Part shown: positions 50,101 through 61,019 of the stretch, piece after piece
Layout: each line of letters begins with the position of its first letter
Position numbering within the stretch: the stretch's first letter is position 1
Assembly: GCA_036946405.1 (NCBI GenBank)
Contig: JAQIJC010000001.1
Coordinates: forward strand, 2,301,001 to 2,365,000
Direction of reading: 5' to 3'
Source: Sphingomonas phyllosphaerae
GTDB lineage: Bacteria > Pseudomonadota > Alphaproteobacteria > Sphingomonadales > Sphingomonadaceae
DNA: 64,000 nucleotides
Made by a program: the position numbers and the translations under genes
The notes under the pieces: model-generated
Seen by the model: the letters and a program-made list of their open reading frames with translations, nothing else
Told to the model about the DNA's origin: nothing
Databases searched by the model: none

Positions 50101-51498
50101 TCACGGTCGCGGTACTGCGCCGATCTCTTCGGGTGCGTTGGCGACGATCGCGAGCATCGTCGTCCAAGCCGCGACATTCTGGCGCAATTGTTCGGGATCG
50201 ACGCGGTCGAGCGTGTCGTCGGGCGTGTGGTGCGTATCGAAATAGCGCTGCCCGGACTGGTTGAGGTCGACACCGGCCACGCCGGTCGCGATCGTCGGTG
50301 CGATATCGGTGCCATCGCCCGCGCGCCCGCTGCCGGCGACGATGCCGAGCGGGGCGAGGGCGCTGGCCAGCCGCGCGGTCACCGCGCTGGCGGAGTCGGG
50401 CAGCTGCGTCTCGAACCGCCAGACGCGATCGGCGCCGAAATCGCTTTCGGAGGCGGTGGCATGGCGTTCGGTCCCATGCCGTTTGGCATAGGCGGCACCG
50501 CCGAAGCCGCCGACTTCCTCGGCGCCGAACCACACGACGCGGATCGTGCGGCGCGGACGCTGTCCGCTGTCCATGATCCGCTTCGCGGCAGCGGCGGTGA
50601 TCGCGATGCCGCTCGCGTCGTCGATCGCGCCGGTGCCGAGATCCCAGCTGTCGAGATGCCCGCCGACCAGCACCACGCCGGCCGCGGGATCGGTGCCCGG
50701 CACCTCGGCGATGACGTTGCCCGATTCGCGCTCGCCGATCATCTTCGGGGTCAGCAGCAGCTTGAGGCGGATCGGCTGCCCGCGCTTTGCCAGCCGCTCA
50801 ATCAGCATCGCGTCGGGCGCGGAGAGCGCGGCGGCCGGGATCGGCTTGACGCCTGCGGGGAAGGTGGTGGTGCCGGTATGCGGCAGCCGGTGCGTGTCGG
50901 TGCCGATCGAGCGGATCACGATCGCCGCGGCGCCCCTCTGCGATGCCGTCGCCGGCCCGGTGAAGCGCGCGGTGCCGCTGCTGCCATAGCTCGACCCGTC
51001 CTGCGTCGGCTGCATCGCATTGCCGATATAGACGATCTTGTCGCGGATCGCGGCGGCGGGGGCGTTGGCGAATTCGGTGTAGGAGGGGAAGACCACCAGC
51101 TCGGCGGTCACCCCGCGCGGGCCGGTGCTCGCCGAATTGCCGAGCGCGGCGAGCGCCAGCTTCTGCGGCACCGGCGCGACGATCTCGGCGGTTTCGTCGC
51201 CGCGCACCCATACCGGCATCCGGTACGGCTCGGCGCGAACGTTGCTGAAGCCGAGCGCGGTCAGCTTCCTGACTGCCCAGTCGCGCGCGCGCGCCTCAGC
51301 CTCGGTGCCCGCCAGTCGCTGCCCGACCTCAGTCGTCAGCCCCTCGACGATGTCATAGGCGACGTCGTCCTTCAGCGCGGCATCACGCAGCGCGGCGACC
51401 TGTGGATCGACCGCGGGCGGCGTCGGCGGCGCGCTGCGCTGCGCGGCGGCGGGGGTGGCGAGGAGCAGGGCGAGCGTCAGCGGGCGAAGATGCTTCAT
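50101..51498 (-). CDS. M28-family zinc peptidase, exported
   Basis: 465 residues with a signal peptide (LTLALLLATPAAA), a PA-like insert (around IVYIGNAMQ) and the M28 domain. Zinc and catalytic residues are visible in VGGHLDSWDLG, IDDASG, FGAEEVGGFGG and YFDTHHTPDDTLDRV. It is an aminopeptidase or glutamate-carboxypeptidase-like enzyme of the periplasm or exterior. Start at MKHLRP, which begins the signal; divergent from ettA by about 110 bases. Confidence 0.9.
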   Translation of the reverse strand: MKHLRPLTLALLLATPAAAQRSAPPTPPAVDPQVAALRDAALKDDVAYDIVEGLTTEVGQRLAGTEAEARARDWAVRKLTALGFSNVRAEPYRMPVWVRGDETAEIVAPVPQKLALAALGNSASTGPRGVTAELVVFPSYTEFANAPAAAIRDKIVYIGNAMQPTQDGSSYGSSGTARFTGPATASQRGAAAIVIRSIGTDTHRLPHTGTTTFPAGVKPIPAAALSAPDAMLIERLAKRGQPIRLKLLLTPKMIGERESGNVIAEVPGTDPAAGVVLVGGHLDSWDLGTGAIDDASGIAITAAAAKRIMDSGQRPRRTIRVVWFGAEEVGGFGGAAYAKRHGTERHATASESDFGADRVWRFETQLPDSASAVTARLASALAPLGIVAGSGRAGDGTDIAPTIATGVAGVDLNQSGQRYFDTHHTPDDTLDRVDPEQLRQNVAAWTTMLAIVANAPEEIGAVPRP

Positions 51499-51608
51499 GG
51501 AGCGCGGCGTAACCGGCGCGCTGCGGTTTGCCAACGGCGCGGGCTGCGCTTACATGCGCGCCAACGATTTTTTCGCCGCACCCTCTCTTTTACGGAGCCG
51601 CGCGCCAG

Positions 51609-53288
<1,680 letters not shown>

Positions 53289-53411
53289 TCGGGGCAGGGC
53301 GGGGCGCAGGGGCGCTCCGTCCGGCTTGCTTGCGCCCATGGTCATGATGGTGGGGCTCCGGACGTGAGCCGGAGCAGTTTCCGCTTCTCGCCGGGTTGGC
53401 GAACAACCGCC

Positions 53412-53969
53412 CTAAAGGTCAGTCGTCGCCACGGTTAGCCAGGGTAAAGTCGAGGCGGTAAGGACGTCGCCGAACCGCACGACGCGACGTTCGGCATAGT
53501 CCTCACCCGACGGTTGCCATAGCTGGTGGATAACGCCGCCCTTGACGTCGACGGTCCAATATTCGGCGATCCCGGCACGGGCGTAAAGCGCCCGTTTCAG
53601 CGTCAGATCGCTAGCAAGCGTGCTATCGGCGACCTCGATTACCAGACGGACCTTCTCACCCGGCAACATACCGTCGCCATGGTCGGCTGCCACCACAAGG
53701 TCTGGCTCGGGCATCGTGTCGTCGAACAGTTTGACCGACGGCGCGATCAGCAGCATCAGCCCGGGATCGCGCCGCAAGGCGTGCCCGATCGCCAACGCAA
53801 GTGCGGCCTGTATCCGGGCATGCGGCGTGTACGCCGGACTCATGATCCAGATGTCCCCCTCGATCAATTCGGTCCGTCGATCGCCGAACGTTCCGTCCGC
53901 TGCCAATCGAAGATAGTCCTCGACCGTCAGTCGGTATTTCCCGGGGCGGAGGCGTTCCTGCACCGTCAT
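53412..53969 (-). CDS. Uma2 (DUF820) family PD-(D/E)XK protein
   Basis: 185 residues. YRLTVEDYLRLAADGTFG, TELIEGDIWIMSP and the nuclease-core residues MPEPDLVVAAD, LVIEVADSTLASDLTLKRALYA follow the Uma2 pattern, which carries a PD-(D/E)XK active site. Members are very numerous in cyanobacteria and scattered elsewhere; no partner or role is known. Single gene between ettA (convergent) and the M28 gene. Confidence 0.82.
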   Translation of the reverse strand: MTVQERLRPGKYRLTVEDYLRLAADGTFGDRRTELIEGDIWIMSPAYTPHARIQAALALAIGHALRRDPGLMLLIAPSVKLFDDTMPEPDLVVAADHGDGMLPGEKVRLVIEVADSTLASDLTLKRALYARAGIAEYWTVDVKGGVIHQLWQPSGEDYAERRVVRFGDVLTASTLPWLTVATTDL

Positions 53970-54011
53970 CGTGGGTAGATTATCATCGAATTGTCTTGCG
54001 ACAAGCCGCGG

Positions 54012-55643
54012 CTACTTCCGCTCCCCCGCGCTCTTGTCGCGCAGCGCGAGAAACTCGCTGCCCGCGCTCCACGTCGGCCACACGCCCGCCTTCGACAGCC
54101 GCGCCCCCATCGCGTGGAACAGGTCGACGTCCGCCGCTGCGCCGTCCAGCTTCCACCCGGCATCCCAAGCGTCGCAGGTCTTGTGGTAGCAGGCCATGTA
54201 CTCGTCGAGCCACTTCTGCCCGCCCGCACGCCCGCCGTCGCGCAGGTCGGCCGCGCCGCCCAGCGCCATCAGCAGCAGCGAGGGCACCCCGCGCCGCACC
54301 ACCGAGAAATGATCGGCGCGGTAGAACAGCCCGCGCTCGCTGAACGTCTCCGGCGTCACCGTGCGCCCCTGTGCGCGCGCCGCGTCCGCCAGCAATCCGT
54401 CGAGCGACGATTGCCCCTGACCGACCAGCACCACGTCCTTCGCCGGGCCGGCGGTCTGGAGGATGTCGAGCGTCAGGTTCGCCGCGGTCCTGGCGAGCGG
54501 GTAAACCGGATGCGCGGCATAATGTTCGGAGCCCAGCAGCCCACGCTCCTCGCCGGTCCACAGCGCGAACACCAACGTCCGGTCCGGCGCCGGCGCCGCC
54601 TTGAACAGCCGCGCCAGCTCGACCACGCCGGCCGTGCCCAGCGCATCGTCGTTGGCGCCAGGGCGCAACGTCTTGCCCGCGGCATCCGCCGGTCCTTCGC
54701 CGTAAGCGTCCCAATGCGCCGCAAACATCACGGTTTCGTCGGGGCGCTTCGTGCCGGGGATCTTCGCCAGTACGTTGGCACTCTCGATCCGCTCGACCGC
54801 GACCGTCGCCGCCGCCGAGAAGCGCGGCGTCATCGCGACCGGCCGGAATGCCTTCGACCGCGCCGCCACGCGCAGCTTCGCGAGATCGAGCCCGGCGTCG
54901 GCGAACAGCCGGTCGGCCATGTCATGGTCGATCCAGCCCTGTAACGGCACGCGGCGATCGCTCGCCGCACGGACGATGTCGTAATTCTCGCCGTTTGAGG
55001 CGTTGACTGTTGACCATGGATAGCCCGCGCCGCCGGTATCGTGAACGATCAGCGCCGCCGCCGCCCCGCGTCGCGCGGCTTCCTCGAACTTGTAGGTCCA
55101 GCGCCCGTAATAGGTCATGCGACGGTCGCCGAACTTGCCCTTGGCGTCGTCGCCGGCCGCCGCTTCGAAATCGGGATCGTTGACGAGGAAGACCAAGGTC
55201 TTGCCGCGCAGGTCGATGCCCTTGAAATCGTCCCAGCTGGCCTCCGGCGCGGACACGCCATAGCCGACGAACACCATCGGCGAGTCCTTGATCGCGATCG
55301 TCGCGGCATCGCGCACCGTCGTGACCGCAATCTCCTTGCCCTGCGTCAGCGTCGTGCGCCCGATCGTCATCCGGGCGTCGGGCGCGACGCGGGTATGGAT
55401 CAGCGGCACCTTCTGCAGCCATTGTCCGTCCGGCCCGCCGGGCTGGAGCTCCAATGCCGTGAAGCGCGCGACCAGCCAGTCGAGCGTCTTCTTCTCCCCC
55501 GCCGTCCCCGGCGCGCGCCCGCCATATTCCGGAGAGGCCAGCACACGCACGTCATCGGACAACCGCTGCGGCGCGGCATTCTCGGCCAGCAACGGAGTGG
55601 CGATCGTCGCGGCCAGCGCCAGCGCAAGAGAAAGCCGCATCAT
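54012..55643 (-). CDS. M28-family peptidase with PA domain
   Basis: 543 residues. Signal peptide (LSLALALAATIATPLLA), PA-domain region (VGYGVSAPEASWDDFKGIDL; GAAAALIVHDTGGAGYPW) and M28 catalytic part: FAAHWDAYG, PGANDDALGTAG, WTGEERGLLGSEHY and YRADHFSVV. Such enzymes are exported aminopeptidases. The start shares the A of the upstream NYN gene stop (TGATG) and has GGAAGGA before it, so translation is coupled to the NYN gene, an odd pairing of a cytoplasmic nuclease-like and an exported protein. Confidence 0.9.
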   Translation of the reverse strand: MMRLSLALALAATIATPLLAENAAPQRLSDDVRVLASPEYGGRAPGTAGEKKTLDWLVARFTALELQPGGPDGQWLQKVPLIHTRVAPDARMTIGRTTLTQGKEIAVTTVRDAATIAIKDSPMVFVGYGVSAPEASWDDFKGIDLRGKTLVFLVNDPDFEAAAGDDAKGKFGDRRMTYYGRWTYKFEEAARRGAAAALIVHDTGGAGYPWSTVNASNGENYDIVRAASDRRVPLQGWIDHDMADRLFADAGLDLAKLRVAARSKAFRPVAMTPRFSAAATVAVERIESANVLAKIPGTKRPDETVMFAAHWDAYGEGPADAAGKTLRPGANDDALGTAGVVELARLFKAAPAPDRTLVFALWTGEERGLLGSEHYAAHPVYPLARTAANLTLDILQTAGPAKDVVLVGQGQSSLDGLLADAARAQGRTVTPETFSERGLFYRADHFSVVRRGVPSLLLMALGGAADLRDGGRAGGQKWLDEYMACYHKTCDAWDAGWKLDGAAADVDLFHAMGARLSKAGVWPTWSAGSEFLALRDKSAGERK

Positions 55644-56494
55644 CAATCCTTCCAACGTACCAGCACGTGATTTTCGCGGCGATCGACATCAATCGACCCG
55701 ATCGCATCGACCAGGTCGGACAGCCGCTTGTAGCCATAATTGCGCACGTCGAAGCTCGACCGGTTGGCGGCGCGCTGCCCCAGCGCCGACAGCCGCACGA
55801 AGCCCTTGGCATCGGGCTTCAGCGAGTCATAGGCGTCGTGAAGCAATTGCAGCAATTCGGGATCGTCCGCCGGCCGCGTCGCCGCCGGGGCGGGGGCAGG
55901 GGGCGATGCACTCGCCGGCACGCCGATCGGCGGCGGTACCGACTCGCCGATCGGGACCTCGACGCGCCGCGCGCGCTTCGGCTTGGTCGTTTCCATCAGC
56001 GCGTTGACGTCGATGAAGCGCGTGCAGGCGTTGCGGAAACCCGCCGGCGTGTTGCTGTTGCCGAAGCCATAGACGTCGAGCCCGTCCTGCCGGATGCGGG
56101 TGGCGAGCGGCATGAAGTCGCTGTCGGACGACATGATCCCGAACGCATCGACGCGCCCGCGGTGGAGCAGGTCCATCGCGTCGATCGTCATCTTCATGTC
56201 GGTCGCGTTCTTGCCGCGCGTCAGGTCGAACTGCTGCTGCGGTTCGATGCCGTGCTTGACGCTCATGTCGCGCCAGCCCTTCAGCCCTTCCTTGGACCAA
56301 TTGCCGTAGACGCGGCGCACGTTGACGCGCCCGAACTCGGCGAGCGCGGTTAGCACGGGGTCGAGCGCCTGCCACGACGCATTGTCGGCGTCGATCAGCA
56401 GCGCGATGTTGCGATTGGGATTGTCGTCGGCAGCCATCTCCGCTGCATCGACTGCGGGACGGGCTGGGTCAATGTCGTCGTGATTCTCCTCCAC
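55643..56494 (-). CDS. NYN-domain (LabA-like) protein with LOTUS/OST-HTH
   Basis: 283 residues. NYN/PIN-like nuclease domain: IALLIDADNASWQALDPVL, RRVYGNWSKEGLKGW, FDLTRGKNATDMKMTIDAMD and MSSDSDFMPLATRIRQDGLD carry the acidic residues. A proline-rich linker leads to a C-terminal LOTUS domain (GFVRLSALGQRAANRSSFDV; KRLSDLVDAIG), often RNA- or quadruplex-binding. Such proteins are thought to act on RNA. The start is uncertain: GTG at 56494 or ATG at 56437. A palindromic repeat ends three bases upstream of the GTG. Confidence 0.85.
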   Translation of the reverse strand: MEENHDDIDPARPAVDAAEMAADDNPNRNIALLIDADNASWQALDPVLTALAEFGRVNVRRVYGNWSKEGLKGWRDMSVKHGIEPQQQFDLTRGKNATDMKMTIDAMDLLHRGRVDAFGIMSSDSDFMPLATRIRQDGLDVYGFGNSNTPAGFRNACTRFIDVNALMETTKPKRARRVEVPIGESVPPPIGVPASASPPAPAPAATRPADDPELLQLLHDAYDSLKPDAKGFVRLSALGQRAANRSSFDVRNYGYKRLSDLVDAIGSIDVDRRENHVLVRWKD

Positions 56495-56496
56495 GT

Positions 56497-56591
56497 CGTC
56501 ATTTCCGCGCAGGCGGAAATCCAGACGCGCGGGTTCGTCGATGGAGTCGGAAGGTCATAGGTTCTGGATTCCCGCCTGCGCGGGAATGACG
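56497..56591. repeat. Palindromic repeat, GTCATTCCCGC family
   Basis: Arms CGTCATTTCCGC...GCGGAAATCC and GGATTCCCGCC...GCGGGAATGACG, with the inner words ATCCAGACGCG and GGTTCTGGAT shared with 9745-9840. Between the NYN gene start and the greB stop. Confidence 0.85.
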
Positions 56592-56617
56592 AATCTTTGT
56601 CGGCGGGCGCAGCGACG

Positions 56618-57112
56618 TCACCTTCGTTCCGGCTCGGGATAGCCGATCGCCACAATCTCATACTCCCGCTCGCCCGCCGGCAGCATGACCCGCCGCAGGT
56701 CGCCGACCGCCGCGCCGCGCAAGGCGCGCGCGAGCGGCGCGTTCCAGCCGACGCGACCGGCGCCCGCCTCGGCCTCGTCGTCGCCGACCAGCGTCAGCAC
56801 GCGTTCGTTGTCGTCCTCGTCCGCGATCGTCACCGACGCGCCGAACCACACGCGGGTGCGGTCCTGCTGCTGCGCGGGATCGACGACCCTGGCGGCCTTC
56901 ATCCGCTTCGACAGCCAGCCGAGCCGCCGATCGATCTCGCGCAGCTTCTTGCGGCCGTAGATATAGTCGCCGTTCTCGGAGCGGTCGCCATTGCCCGCCG
57001 CCCAGCTGATCGTCTCGACCAGTGCCGGGCGATCGGTGGCGAAGAGCTGCTCATATTCGGCGCGCAGCTTCGCATAGCCGGCGGGCGTCATGTAATTGGG
57101 TCGATCGGTCAT
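56618..57112 (-). CDS. greB: Transcription elongation factor GreB
   Basis: 164 residues. Rescues backtracked RNA polymerase by stimulating transcript cleavage. N-terminal coiled coil YMTPAGYAKLRAEYEQLF with the catalytic acidic tip in GDRSENGDYIYG, then KKLREIDRRLGWLSKRM; the C-terminal FKBP-like domain contains ALRGAAVGD. GreB rather than GreA is favoured by YGRKKLREIDRRLGWL. Start ATG overlaps the lytic transglycosylase stop (ATGA), so both come from one message. Confidence 0.92.
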   Translation of the reverse strand: MTDRPNYMTPAGYAKLRAEYEQLFATDRPALVETISWAAGNGDRSENGDYIYGRKKLREIDRRLGWLSKRMKAARVVDPAQQQDRTRVWFGASVTIADEDDNERVLTLVGDDEAEAGAGRVGWNAPLARALRGAAVGDLRRVMLPAGEREYEIVAIGYPEPERR

Positions 57113-59085
57113 CCGCCGCGCGACCGCCCGAGATACCAGCTGAGATTGTTCGGTCCGCGGCTCTTGGCGCGCGCCGGGTTCATCAGGTCGTAGACGACCG
57201 CATTCTCCAGCACCCGCTGCACGTAGTTGCGCGTTTCGCCGTAGGGGATCGCCTCGACCCAGTCGACCGCGTCGACCGCGCCGGTGCGCGGATCGCCGTT
57301 GGCGCGCAGCCACTTGTTCACGTTCCCCGGCCCGGCGTTATAGGCGGCGATCGCCAGTGGGTAGCTGCCGTAGAGTGCGAAGATCCGCTGGAAATAGCTC
57401 GAGCCGAGCTGGATGTTGTAATTGGTATCGCTGGTCAGCCGCACCGGATCGTAGCCGAGCCCGAGCTTGCCGGCCTGTTCGCGCGCGGTGCCGGGCATCA
57501 GCTGCATCAGCCCGCTCGCGCCGACCGGGCTGCGCGCCATGCGGTCGAACTGGCTCTCCTGTCGTGCGACCGCGTGGATCATCGGCCATTCCGCCTCGTA
57601 TCCGCTCGGCACCGCGACGGTCGGGAAGCCGTTGGCGCTATATTCGGTCAACCCGTTCTGCATCGCGCTGCGTCCCAGCAGCACGCCGAGATCGGGGCGG
57701 CCGAGCGCGCGCGACAATTCGTCGGCGAGATAATGGTCGGTGTCGCTGGTCGCGTCGGCGGCGATCTGCTTCACGAACGCGGTCTGGTCCTGATATTGCC
57801 CGGCCTGTCCGAGGAACTGCGCCGCGCGCACTACCTCGCGCCCGTAGAAAGCCGAGCGTGCGGTCGCGGCGATCACCGGCGTCGGCGGGGCGGGGGGCGC
57901 GGTCAGCGGGCGGCGGAGATGCTCGATCGCCAATTGCCCGTAATATTGGTCGCGATAGCCGGCGGTGCGTTCGAACAAGGCGTTGGCGTCGGGCTGGCGC
58001 GCCTGCTCGGCGGTGCGCGCCGCCCAGTACAGCCCCTTGGCGCGGGTTTGCGGCGACTGGCTGCCGAGCCCGTAGCGTTCGAACATCGCGCGCGCATCGG
58101 CGGGGCGGCCGAGCTTGAGCGCCGCCTGACCTGCCAGCCACGCCAGCGAGGTGTAATCGTCGCGCTCGCCATAGGGCTTGGTCGAGACGTCGGTGCCCGC
58201 CGGATAGGCGTCGTCGATCTGCCGCGCGATGTCATAGGCGGTCTGCCATTGGCCGTCCGCCGCCGCCGCACGCGCGTTGACCAGCAACGCCTCGTAGAAT
58301 TTCTCGACATTGCCGGGCCGCGTCATGCCGCTGCGGGTGCGCGCCAGCCAGCCGCGCGCGCTGGGGCTCGCGCCCGAGTTGCGCAGCCACATCGCCTTGT
58401 CGGCAATGTAACCGGCATCGCTGGCGCCGATCGCGTCATAGCTGGCGGCGAGGGCCGAGGCGTTCTCCGCATTGCTGCGGAACGCCAGCCGTGCGGTGAA
58501 CAGCGGGCGTGCCGCCGCGCTGGTATAAGCCAGCATCCGCTGCGCGCTGCTCGTCGCGCCCTGCCACAGCAAGGCGTCGAGGCGCGCGTCATGGTCGGCG
58601 GGGGACAGCGCGCTGGCGAACTGGGTCAGCACGGTCGATTCGTCCTGCGGCGACAGGTTGCCGAGCCGCCAGCCGGTGCGCGCCGCCACCTGCGCGTCCA
58701 CCGTCGCGCCGGTCGCCTGATAGGCGCGCGCGCAGGCGATCCAGCCGGCCGCCGTCAACGGCTTCCAACGGCGGCAGAACGCCGCGATGCTGGTCACCGG
58801 CGTGTTCGGGTCGGTCGCGGCCTTGCGCTCCAGCGTGCGCCGGAACCCGGCCTCGCCCGGCCAGCCGGGGTGGGCGCTGATGAACGAGAAATAGCTGTCG
58901 AACGGCAAGGCGTCGGTCTGCTGCAGTGCCTTCCACTGCGCGACCGGCTGCGCCATGCCGGGGAGCGGGGCCGTCGCGACCGGCGGCTGCGCCGGCTGGG
59001 TCGCGGGCACCGCGCCATATTGCCCGGCGACGACCGCCAGGGTTCCTGCTGCTGCAACGAAAAGGATCAACGCACCCGCCTTCAC
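57109..59085 (-). CDS. slt: Soluble lytic murein transglycosylase
   Basis: 658 residues: signal peptide or anchor, a long superhelical alpha domain of the Slt70 type, and a C-terminal SLT catalytic domain (HAVARQESQFDRMARSPVGA with the catalytic glutamate, GLMQLMPGTA, LAIAAYNAGPGNVNKWL). It cleaves peptidoglycan to 1,6-anhydro products in the periplasm. First gene of a two-gene unit with greB. Divergent from dapA by 98 bases. Confidence 0.94.
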   Translation of the reverse strand: MKAGALILFVAAAGTLAVVAGQYGAVPATQPAQPPVATAPLPGMAQPVAQWKALQQTDALPFDSYFSFISAHPGWPGEAGFRRTLERKAATDPNTPVTSIAAFCRRWKPLTAAGWIACARAYQATGATVDAQVAARTGWRLGNLSPQDESTVLTQFASALSPADHDARLDALLWQGATSSAQRMLAYTSAAARPLFTARLAFRSNAENASALAASYDAIGASDAGYIADKAMWLRNSGASPSARGWLARTRSGMTRPGNVEKFYEALLVNARAAAADGQWQTAYDIARQIDDAYPAGTDVSTKPYGERDDYTSLAWLAGQAALKLGRPADARAMFERYGLGSQSPQTRAKGLYWAARTAEQARQPDANALFERTAGYRDQYYGQLAIEHLRRPLTAPPAPPTPVIAATARSAFYGREVVRAAQFLGQAGQYQDQTAFVKQIAADATSDTDHYLADELSRALGRPDLGVLLGRSAMQNGLTEYSANGFPTVAVPSGYEAEWPMIHAVARQESQFDRMARSPVGASGLMQLMPGTAREQAGKLGLGYDPVRLTSDTNYNIQLGSSYFQRIFALYGSYPLAIAAYNAGPGNVNKWLRANGDPRTGAVDAVDWVEAIPYGETRNYVQRVLENAVVYDLMNPARAKSRGPNNLSWYLGRSRGG

Positions 59086-59183
59086 TGTTTTTGACCGACG
59101 CCCGTGGTGGACAGCATAGCAGCCCTAGCCGTATCTGCGCTGAACGGCGTCCCCCAAACGCGTGTCAGGAGCAAATTCGTCTC

Positions 59184-60065
59184 ATGTTCTCAGGTTCCAT
59201 CCCGGCATTGGTCACGCCGTTCGATGCGCAGGGCGATTTCGTCGAGTCGGCGTACCGCGATCTGGTCGAGTGGCAGATCGCCGAGGGTTCGTCCGCGCTC
59301 GTGCCGTGTGGCACCACCGGCGAGGCGGCGACGCTGACCAAGGAGGAGCAGTTCGCGATCGTCCGCGTCTGCGTCGATCAGGCGAAGGGCCGCGTGCCGG
59401 TGATCGCCGGGGCGGGATCGAACGACACGCGCGTCGCCGCCGCGAACCTGCACGCCGCGCGCGAGGCGGGGGCGGATGCCGCGCTGATGGTGCCACCTTA
59501 TTACAATCGTCCGTCGCAGGAAGGCATCTATCGCCATTTCGAGGCGCTCGCCGCCGCCGCGCCGCTGCCGATCGTTCTGTACAACGTGCCCGCGCGAACC
59601 GTCACCGATATCCAGCCGGACACGCTGATCCGCATCGTCGCGGCCTTTCCGAAGGTGTTCGTCGCGGTCAAGGACGCTTCGGGCGTGCTGACCCGCGTGA
59701 CGCAGCACCGCACCGGGCTGGGAGCGGACTTCTGCCAGCTGTCGGGGAATGACGACCTCGGGCTCGCCTTCAACGCCAATGGCGGGACGGGGTGCATCTC
59801 GGTGACCGCCAATGTCGCGCCGCGGCTGTGTGCCGATTTCCAGCGCGCCTGTGCCGCCGGCGATTATGCCACCGCGCGTGACCTCCACGACCGGCTGTTC
59901 GCGCTTCATACGTCGTTGTTCACCGACGCCTCGCCCGGCCCGGTCAAGTACGCGATGACTAGGGTTCGCTCCGGTTTCCCGGATGGCTTGCGCCTGCCGA
60001 TGACCTGGCCGTCCGAGGCGAGCCGCGCGGCGGTGGACGCCGGTCTGGAGCGCGCGGGGCTCTGA
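59184..60065 (+). CDS. dapA: 4-hydroxy-tetrahydrodipicolinate synthase DapA
   Basis: 293-residue TIM-barrel aldolase for lysine and diaminopimelate synthesis, condensing pyruvate with aspartate semialdehyde. Catalytic K163 (VAVKDASG), Y133 (LYNVPARTV), T44/T45 (GTTGEA) and R138 are all present. AGGAG lies 12 bases before the ATG at 59184, which begins MFSGSIPALVTPF, the usual start. Supplies cell-wall precursor, in line with the divergent slt gene. Confidence 0.97.
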   Translation: MFSGSIPALVTPFDAQGDFVESAYRDLVEWQIAEGSSALVPCGTTGEAATLTKEEQFAIVRVCVDQAKGRVPVIAGAGSNDTRVAAANLHAAREAGADAALMVPPYYNRPSQEGIYRHFEALAAAAPLPIVLYNVPARTVTDIQPDTLIRIVAAFPKVFVAVKDASGVLTRVTQHRTGLGADFCQLSGNDDLGLAFNANGGTGCISVTANVAPRLCADFQRACAAGDYATARDLHDRLFALHTSLFTDASPGPVKYAMTRVRSGFPDGLRLPMTWPSEASRAAVDAGLERAGL

Positions 60066-60077
60066 CATGACACTTCC

Positions 60078-60152
60078 GTCATTGCGAGCGCAGCAAAGCA
60101 ATCCAGGGTGTCTTGGTCCGGCACTGGATTGCTTCGCTGCGCTCGCAATGAC
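60078..60152. repeat. Palindromic repeat, GTCATTGCGAGC family
   Basis: Arms 60078-60106 and 60124-60152 are complementary at all but one or two of 29 positions, with a 17-base centre TGTCTTGGTCCGGCA-like. Related copy at 40250-40325. Between dapA and a small plus-strand gene. Confidence 0.88.
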
Positions 60153-60174
60153 AAACTCTTTCCGGCGATAACAA

Positions 60175-60495
60175 ATGACGGCGTTCTGGTTGATCCTCCA
60201 GTCCGCCGTCGCCGGCCCGCTGCTCGACAAGCCTGTGGCGCCCGACCCGTGCCGCGCGCCGACCGGCAACGACGTGGTCGTCTGCGGTCGGCGTCCCGAT
60301 CCTGAACGCTACCGCCTTCGCCCGCTCTCCGATCGCTACGACCCGGATGCCGCGGCCATCCCGAAAGCCGAAACCGGCATTCTCGGCGGTCGCGCTGCGT
60401 TGGCGGCGGAGGCCGAGGCCGCGACGGTCGGCGGCGTGCAGAGCAACCGCGCGATGATCCGGCTCAAGATCCCGCTCGGAAAATCTCGGCGCTAG
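60175..60495 (+). CDS. Small exported protein with VVVCGRR motif, unknown
   Basis: 106 residues with a weak signal-like start (MTAFWLILQSAVAGPLL) and a conserved-looking core PCRAPTGNDVVVCGRR followed by an RYRL word. This C...DVVVCGRR...RYRLP pattern recurs in many uncharacterised periplasmic proteins of sphingomonads; the two cysteines could pair. Function unknown. Placed 40 bases before smpB. Confidence 0.65.
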   Translation: MTAFWLILQSAVAGPLLDKPVAPDPCRAPTGNDVVVCGRRPDPERYRLRPLSDRYDPDAAAIPKAETGILGGRAALAAEAEAATVGGVQSNRAMIRLKIPLGKSRR

Positions 60496-60534
60496 CCGTT
60501 TGCCCCTCACGCCGGTCGCGCCTACATCGCGCGC

Positions 60535-61017
60535 ATGTCGCGTCCCAAACCCGCCACCTTCGACAAGAAGAAGATCGTCGCCGAGAACCGCCGCGCCCGC
60601 TTCGATTATGCGGTCGACACCACCTATGAGGCGGGGATCGTGCTCACCGGCACCGAGGTGAAGTCGCTGCGCTTCGGCGAAGGCTCGATCGCGGAGAGCT
60701 ATGCCGAGGTGAAGGGCGACGAGGTGTGGCTGGTCAATTCGAACATTCCCGAATTCAGCCACGGCAATCGCTTCAACCACGAACCCAAGCGCCCGCGTAA
60801 ACTGCTGCTTCACGAGCGCGAGATAAACAAGCTGCACGGTGCGGTCGCGCGGGAGGGCATGACGCTGGTTCCGCTGACCGTCTACTTCAACGGGCAAGGA
60901 CGCGCGAAGGTGGAACTGGCACTCGCCAGGGGCCGCAAAGCGCATGACAAGCGGGAACATATCAAGGAACGCGACTGGAAGCGCGAGGCCGGGCGCATCC
61001 TGCGCGATCACGGCTGA
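60535..61017 (+). CDS. smpB: SsrA-binding protein SmpB
   Basis: 160 residues: [40 protein letters not shown] and the C-terminal tail [11 protein letters not shown] that enters the ribosome decoding centre. Delivers tmRNA to stalled ribosomes. The tmRNA gene is not in the window. DUF2062 follows three bases later. Confidence 0.97.
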   Translation: MSRPKPATFDKKKIVAENRRARFDYAVDTTYEAGIVLTGTEVKSLRFGEGSIAESYAEVKGDEVWLVNSNIPEFSHGNRFNHEPKRPRKLLLHEREINKLHGAVAREGMTLVPLTVYFNGQGRAKVELALARGRKAHDKREHIKERDWKREAGRILRDHG

Positions 61018-61019
61018 CC

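Noticed and set aside
60535..61017. tmRNA gene near smpB
   Set aside because: Flanking sequence is coding or repeat on both sides; no tRNA-like ends with an alanine acceptor were seen.
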